From Oscheius onirici (lineage: Eukaryota > Nematoda > Chromadorea > Rhabditida > Rhabditidae), in NCBI GenBank assembly GCA_932521025.1, contig OW051468.1, forward strand, positions 2,356,064 to 2,420,063: DNA of 64,000 nucleotides, read 5' to 3'. Both the position numbers and the translations under genes were made by a program. Below, in pieces: positions 58,540 through 64,000 of the stretch (within the stretch, counting starts at the first letter, position 1; each line of letters opens with the position of its first letter). A model generated the notes under the pieces. The model was not told the DNA's origin. It did not search any database and worked only from the letters and a program-made list of their open reading frames with translations.

Positions 58540-60499
58540 CTACATGGGGTTCATGAGATATTCAATTTCTTGAGCAGTTCGCGGGACGGCGTCTGTCAGA
58601 ATCTCGATTCCGCCGTCGTGTCGCGTCACAACGTCGTCTTCTATCCTGAAGCCGATGCCGCGGAATTCTTTGGCGAAAGACGAGTCGTTCGGAATGTAGA
58701 CGCCTGAAGGACGGATTTTATCGGGGAAACTGCTAAAAATCATACCTGGTTCAATTGTGAAGGCGACTCCCGGCTCCAGATCAATGTCCCGCGAAACTGA
58801 GGCACAATCATGGACATCCATTCCCAGATAGTGGCTGACGTGGTGGGGACATAATTTTTCGGCCATCTGGAAAACGTCAAAATTATTGAAAAAACTTCCA
58901 ATTACCGCAATTTTCTCGGTATCCGAGGCTGTACGGGGAATGACGCCGGCTTCGGTCATGCAGACGGCAAGGAGATCAATCATTTGGCGGTAAATGGTAC
59001 TTAGACGGAGCTGAAATTGGGCACTTTTTATGGGAAAATGCTGCTGGCAACCGCTCAGTCCAAAGTAAGCGCCAACGCCCTGAGTGATCAGAGTTGCTGT
59101 TATCCGATTTTCAATAATTTTTTAAGTTAGTTTATCGAACTATGAGCAAAATCTGAGCACTCAGGTTTGGGTTGAAATTTCAACTGAGCTTCGTAATCAA
59201 CAAAGAGGGCTCAAAAGGACCTACTTTTTCGGTGGAATTGGCAAAATCTAGCAGCTGGACATGGGCTATTCGAAGGTGTTCGTAGACGCGACGTTGTACA
59301 GGCGAAAATTCGCCGGAAATTGGCCAGCAGCGCGTAATGTCCGAGACGTAGCCATTGAGATCACAGCCGGCATCGACGAGAAGACATTCTCCCATATCCA
59401 TCGACTTGTTCGCCTCGAGATAATGAATCGTGTTGGCGCGATTTCCGGCAGCCACGACTGGCGGATAGGCAAGACATTCGGCTCCGCGGCGACGAGCCTC
59501 GAATTCGAGAAGTCCAACAACAGCATTTTCGCTCACATAGCCTTTACTCGAGGCCATGGCAGAGTTCATCATCTAAAAATTAGCGTTTTTAACGAGGGAA
59601 ACGATTCATTCCAGTCTAAACGTCGTAACTATTTTAAAGCAGTCTAGAGGAACAGCGTTTTCAAGAAGAAAAGTGGCTTTAAAGGCTAAAACATACCTGA
59701 GCCCCGATACCACAAACGTCTCTCATAGCTTCGACTTCAGTTCCCGATTTGACCACTCGGAGTTTTTCTATCTAAACCGGGATTGTTATACTGGAGAAAT
59801 GGGCTTACCTTACATACTCTACGACGTTGTTAATAGAGGCAAATTCGGAGCGAATTGGATGAATCGCCGTGTTCTTCCAGCGAGTGTCCTGGAAGAAAAA
59901 GTTGCTCTGTGGAGAGGCCATCTTCGAGAGAACCTAAACAATGAATTGGTTTCTGGCTAACAGCGTATTATTTGGAAGATGTTCAAGTTTCAGTAAAAGT
60001 TTCTCCTACCTCTTGCAGTTCTTTCGGCGACAACAGCTCATCGAATCCTGCCGTCTTTTCCAATTCCTCATCTTTCGGCAGAGCTCCCTCCCAGAGCTGC
60101 TGATATTCCGAACGGCGTTCCATGAACAGAATTCGTCTCGTCCGTCCTCCGGCCGTCTTGTGAACCAGATACGAGCAGCCCGGGACCCGTACACCCGTCA
60201 AATACCTTAATTTTTGTTCTTATGTTAAAAAAATGTAGATAAAATTACGTGAAATGGCTGCACTGACGAAAAGCATGAGGAACATCGGGAGCTGTGAAAG
60301 ACGTCTCGGCGCCCTTGACCAAAACTACGTATTCTTTGTCTGAATGTGCCTTGAATTAGGAGTAAAGTAGATATAATTTACTGGGAAACGTCTTGACTAA
60401 AAGCTGATCAAGGCGACTTCGTCGTTCCGCATATTCTGCCGGCGAAATCCGCGACGGAATCAGACCGCCGCCGCTGAGATGCCGAATCTGGCGGAACAT
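58540..60499 (-). CDS. XPNPEP3: Xaa-Pro aminopeptidase 3 (mitochondrial, M24B)
   Basis: About nine exons. It starts MFRQIRHLSGGGLIPSRISP, then AEYAERRSRLDQLL: a short possible mitochondrial leader running into the amino-P N-terminal domain. The M24 catalytic domain is well conserved: AECLAYPPVVAAGNRANTIH; LVDAGCDLNGYVSDITRCWP (both metal Asp); PHHVSHYLGMDVHD (metal His); FTIEPGM (metal Glu); and GFRIEDDVVTRHDG (metal Glu). This order and the RRRGAECLAYPPVVA block identify XPNPEP3/bacterial PepP-type rather than cytosolic XPNPEP1. It removes N-terminal residues before proline, including from imported mitochondrial proteins. It ends IEYLMNPM, stop at 58540-58542. The ATG lies 2 nt after TTTTTTAG. 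The leader is much shorter than in vertebrates, so localisation is inferred. Confidence 0.93.
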
Positions 60500-61067
60500 T
60501 TCTAAAAAACAAGCCAATTACGATGGATCTGTAATTTATAAGAAATAAAGGTTAAACTTCGTTAGAAAGAAGAATCGGGCATGTTTTAGACTAAACGGTC
60601 TTCATAAACGGCATGACAGCCGAGCGACGAGATTTTTTGTGGGAAATATTCAATATTCAACTGGTCGGATAGACAGTTCAATTTTGCAGACAGTCACACC
60701 GACATTTATTTGAGGAAATGCCGAGATTGGACTGGCTAAAGAATCTTCGGATATCAATTCAACGACAAGTTTTACTGCTGCTATTTTACGGGAAAACTTT
60801 TGAAGAACGCATTTCGTAACATAAACAGCGATTTCGCCATTCTGCTCAGCGAAAGCTTCGAGAAAAATGTGAAACGGAACTGACCAAATAGATTTTGAAT
60901 TCTTGAACTCTTGTCACAATAGTTTCCACCTAACAACGAACAAAAATTTCGATAAGTTGGATGTATAAAACATTCAAAAAAGCAAAAACTGTAATAAGAA
61001 GGCAAAACAAACTTTAAGCACTGAAAACAAGCTAAAAACAAAGATCTACTGCTATATCCGAAATTGC
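60500..61067. other. Spacer between SDR gene and XPNPEP3
   Basis: 568 bp, A/T-rich, no recognisable gene, repeat or AATAAA in a clear position for the upstream SDR gene. Confidence 0.5.
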
Positions 61068-62486
61068 TCAAAGCCTGAAAGACACTCCGCCGTTGACGAT
61101 GAGATTTTCGCCCGTGATATATCTGAAAGTCGTGTTTTTTAAAGAAAAAGTTAGAAAACTAACTTTGCCCGATCCGAAAGCAAAAATTCAACTAAAGGAG
61201 CGACATCCGAAGCTCGGCCAAGCCGTCCCAATGGAATCATGGCCTGTAGCTGTTGCTTGATCTGTTCCTGATGCTCATTCTTCGACAAGTTGTCCCAGAC
61301 GGCTCCAGATCCGTCTCCTTCGATCTAATAGAGCTTTTTTTTTCATTTTCAGCGAAAAACGAACCATTCCCGTACTGACACCATTGACGCGGATCTTGTC
61401 CTTTGCTAGGTTTTGAGCCAGTGCCTTCATCATTCCGAGAAGGGAGGTCGAGACGATGGAGTGCATTCCACCGTCAACTTGAGGAGCATAGGCGGCGGAG
61501 GAAGAGACCAATACGATGCTGGGATTTCTGGAAGTGAAGGGTGCTGGGAGCCAGATTATCGTTTGAATTTAGTTTTTTTGGAGCAAGGAAGGTCATCAGA
61601 ACTAGACATGGTTCCGAGCAGGGGCCGGAGATGTGAAGAGGCCCGGGCCGCTTCGGCCCGGTCCCCAGAGTTGGCCGTCGGACCGGGATCGGACCAAAAA
61701 TGAAGATGGTCATATTATAGTGCATTTTAGCGCATTCTAGAACTAAATCAGAGAATAATAATATTGTTATATTTTGCTGAACTTTTTTTAAAACTAAAAA
61801 TGGCGAAAAAATGCAGATTTTGGTAAAAAAAAAAAACACTCCTTTTCCTAAAATTTCATCGCGGGCCGAGCTTTTCAGGCCCGGGCCGGCCCGTCAGCCA
61901 TGTCTAATCAGAACTTCTCTTAATTTCCAGTATTAGAGCGAAAATTTTGCAAAATAAACTGAAAAAAAAATTTGAGGAACTACCTCTCCTCAAGGTGAAA
62001 GGTTTCCTGTAAGGTTATTTCCTTTTGGTCAAAATTAACTGAAAACCTACTCGGACTGTTTCAATGTCGGAACGGCTGCCTGTACGATTCGGAAAGGGAT
62101 TGTCAAGAAGTGCTCGAAGATCTGCAAACTTCCTCTGATGAAAACTGTATAGAAACCACACGAACCGCTTCAAATTGCATCGTCGTCGTGTCCAGAATAT
62201 CGCCTCGAAGGCAATTTGTCGGTGGGACCAAGACGACTGAATCGAGACCTCCAAATTCCTTGACTACATGTTCCATGAGCTCTTTTCGATTCGAATCTAC
62301 GGCCAAATCCACCGCGAAGCCGGTAACTGTCGCGCCGACTTTGCGATTGTCCTCGGCAATGGCTCCGACCGATCCTTTGCATGAATCTATGGCTGCAACC
62401 TTGTGGCCGGCAAAGGCCAGCCGCCGAACAATGGCTTTTCCCAGTGCTGTCTTCACATTTGTGACTATGCTCACGGGAGTAGGCAT
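61068..62486 (-). CDS. Short-chain dehydrogenase/reductase-like protein lacking catalytic residues (DHRS4-like)
   Basis: About five exons. It starts MPTPVSIVTNVKTALGKAIV with RRLAFAGHKVAAID, a Rossmann beta1-alphaA unit. Continuation FEHFLTIPFRIVQAAVPTLK and NPSIVLVSSSAAYAPQVDGG match SDR helix alphaE and the catalytic Ser strand. LLGMMKALAQNLAKDKIRVN, VSTGM, PLGRLGRASDVAPLVEFLLS and YITGENLIVNGG complete a DHRS4-type fold. Two features are missing. The nucleotide-binding TGxxxGIG is TNVKTALG, and the catalytic Y-x-x-x-K is replaced (HSIVS where family members read YNVSK). It ends SFRL rather than a peroxisomal SRL. It is probably a pseudoenzyme or has a changed activity. The ATG at 62486 lies 2 nt after TTTTTTTCTAG and 158 bp from the stop of the upstream gene. 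One intron carries a hAT MITE. Confidence 0.85.
61603..61906. mobile_element. hAT-type MITE with perfect 8-bp TSD (SDR intron)
   Basis: The left end is TAGACATGGTTCCGAGCAGG and the right end is GGCCCGTCAGCCATGTCTA. The flanks are ATCAGAAC at 61595-61602 and 61907-61914. The body has GGCCCGGGCC-rich subterminal repeats. 304 bp, no coding. Confidence 0.93.
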
Positions 62487-62644
62487 AGCTAGAAAAAAAA
62501 GAAGATTTAGGTGGGTTCTAGACGATGGGAAGAGGAAAGTGAAGGCAAAACCTAGAGAAGACAAAGAGGTTTAGGTTTACAACAAAGTTTATATTTATAA
62601 CATGGGAGCATAAAAGAATGAGAACATTCAAATCAAAACCGGTT

Positions 62645-64000
62645 TCAGTTGTTCCAGCTGTATTTCTTGGCGGCACCCATGCCGTAGTGTCCTCCACCAT
62701 TGTGGTAGGCAGGCTGCTGAGGTGGCTGTGGCTTCACACCGGTCATCTTGTCGTACTGCTGCTTGCGTTCATCGTCCTGTCCACCGTAGATCTGACGTCC
62801 ACCGGCACTGCCAATGTTCGGCATCATGAACTGGGCATACGTTTGTGGATTGTACTGCTGCTGGAGCATGTTCATGTGTTGAGGCATTCCGAAGGGACTG
62901 GTTCCGAAACCGGGAGGTGGCTGAACAGCCGACGGCTGTTGGCTTTGGTCACGATTCGTCTGCGAGCTGAACTTCATCGCGTTGTCGAGGCCATGACTGT
63001 CCGAACGGTGCTGCTGCTGGCTCGTCAACGATTGATTGCTCGTCGTTTGCGGGAAGACGCCCGTACCCATGAGATTGGCCATATCCATGCCGGGCATGGC
63101 AAACGGATACTGCAGAAGAGCGCTGTAGGCTTCATCCGGTCGAATGTTCGGCGCGACCGGACTGTACATATTCGGCATGCTCATGTTAATGTACGGGTTC
63201 GCGTACGACGGGAACGGCATCTGCGAGGAGAACATCTGCTGCTGCTGTTGTTGTTGAGGGTGATGCTGCTGCTGATGAGTTTGCGTCTGAGCTGGCATGT
63301 GTCCCAACGGCTTCGAGATGTTCTGACTCCTGTTATCCATCACGCTTGTAGGATTGAAGGCCACGTTGGAAGCATCAGTGAATCCGAGCCTCGACTGAGG
63401 CTGGAGGTGGCTGGCAGCTGGAGGCGAGCTCGTTCTCAGCGGATAATCGCCATTGCCGAGAGAGGTCGCTGCATGGATCTAAAAATAATGAAGGTAAACC
63501 AAATTGAGATGAATTTTACTTCTGCAGCCGTTTTCAATGGGGCAACAGTCGCCGATGAGTGTCTCGGGTTGGAGAATAGAGATTCTGTGGCATGAGAGAC
63601 AGGTTCAACTGGAGCTGGTGCAGCAGAAACGGGAGAAGCCTCTACGAAGCCAAAGTGGTAGTCGGCCAAATTTACAGGATCTGAGGCGAATTCGACGCCC
63701 GCTAAAACTAGGAGAATTATCACAAGGCCACTGAGTAACGACTAACGAAGTTGAGGAGAAGCTGTGTACTGCTGCTGTTGATGGGGCTTGACAGGAGATA
63801 CTTCCGTCGAAGCTTCACCGCCAATTCCAAGCTGGTTTTTGAGCTGCGAAGTCCACGTTACGTTTGCTTGCAGTTGCGGAGACGTAGCCTGGACATTGTG
63901 CACGGCCGTGACCACATTGACGGGCTCATCTTGGTTGACTGGCACCTTTTCTTCTTCCGGCTCCACGTGCGGATGGGCTACCGAGGGTTCACTGGAAATT
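62645..64000 (-). CDS. Lingerer/UBAP2-like RNA-granule protein, 3' part
   Basis: Three exons at least; the 5' end lies beyond the window. The visible part is low-complexity, Gln/Pro/Met/Asn-rich: QQQMFSSQMPFPSYANPYIN, NMYSPVAPNIRPDEAYSALL, and a tail GGGHYGMGAAKKYSWNN (stop 62645-62647). An upstream segment, AGVEFASDPVNLADYHFGFV, resembles the short conserved FGxxEF/W block of UBAP2/lingerer (DUF3697), which follows a UBA domain in the family. This part of the UBA domain is not in the window. Family members bind RNA and associate with stress granules and with FMR1/Caprin. The identification rests on composition, the short block and the tail, so another prion-like RNA-binding protein remains possible. 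The next gene starts 158 bp downstream. Confidence 0.6.

Noticed and set aside
62618-63595. 325-codon plus-strand open frame opposite the lingerer-like gene
   Set aside because: A Leu/Arg/His-rich translation produced by antisense reading of Gln/Met/Pro-rich codons. The minus strand has the conserved tail and introns.

Overview
The window is eukaryotic. It carries intron-rich animal genes with small GT..AG introns (often about 40-60 nt, many ending in TTTTCAG). Most start codons lie 2-40 nt downstream of a canonical 3' splice acceptor, as expected of spliced-leader trans-splicing. Together with a Rab8 very close to the nematode form and two same-strand genes only about 160 bp apart, this suggests a nematode. 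Other small ecdysozoans such as tardigrades are not excluded. No bacterial, organellar or viral genes and no CRISPR array were seen.

Layout. 1-930 (minus) is the 5' part of a secreted BPI/LBP-family lipid-binding protein. 931-9617 is an 8.7 kb gene-poor block with a long foldback repeat, remnants of mobile elements and a 19-nt G tract. 9618-13042 (minus) is a PCMTD-like methyltransferase-fold protein. 14902-17341 (plus) is cohesin RAD21. 17927-19101 (minus) is ribosomal protein L4. On the plus strand follow an unrecognised small gene (19911-20981), RAB8 (21324-22166) and DEK (22697-24191). 24894-26605 (minus) is an F-box-like gene with an apparent frameshift. 26606-31774 is a second repeat-rich block. 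31775-35821 (plus) is a complete acetylcholinesterase with a likely GPI signal. It converges tail to tail with a very large UBR4/pushover gene (35973-55018, minus). A broken hAT transposase (about 55330-56153) follows, then on the minus strand UBE2D (57053-57581), mitochondrial-type aminopeptidase XPNPEP3 (58540-60499), a short-chain dehydrogenase lacking its catalytic dyad (61068-62486), and the 3' part of a lingerer/UBAP2-like gene (62645-64000).

Functional themes. Several genes act in ubiquitin-dependent turnover: UBR4 is an N-degron E3, UBE2D is a promiscuous E2, PCMTD is a SOCS-box substrate adaptor and the F-box-like protein may be another adaptor. RAD21 and DEK act on chromatin. No shared pathway links the genes as a cluster.

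The most striking layer is mobile. At least seven miniature inverted-repeat elements have exact or near-exact 8-bp target duplications (hAT hallmark). A palindromic family flanked by TA sits in UBR4 introns, one element is nested inside another in the acetylcholinesterase gene, and tRNA-like modules lie in many introns. In UBR4, subtracting the element from two inflated introns leaves about 40 nt, the size of an ordinary intron here.
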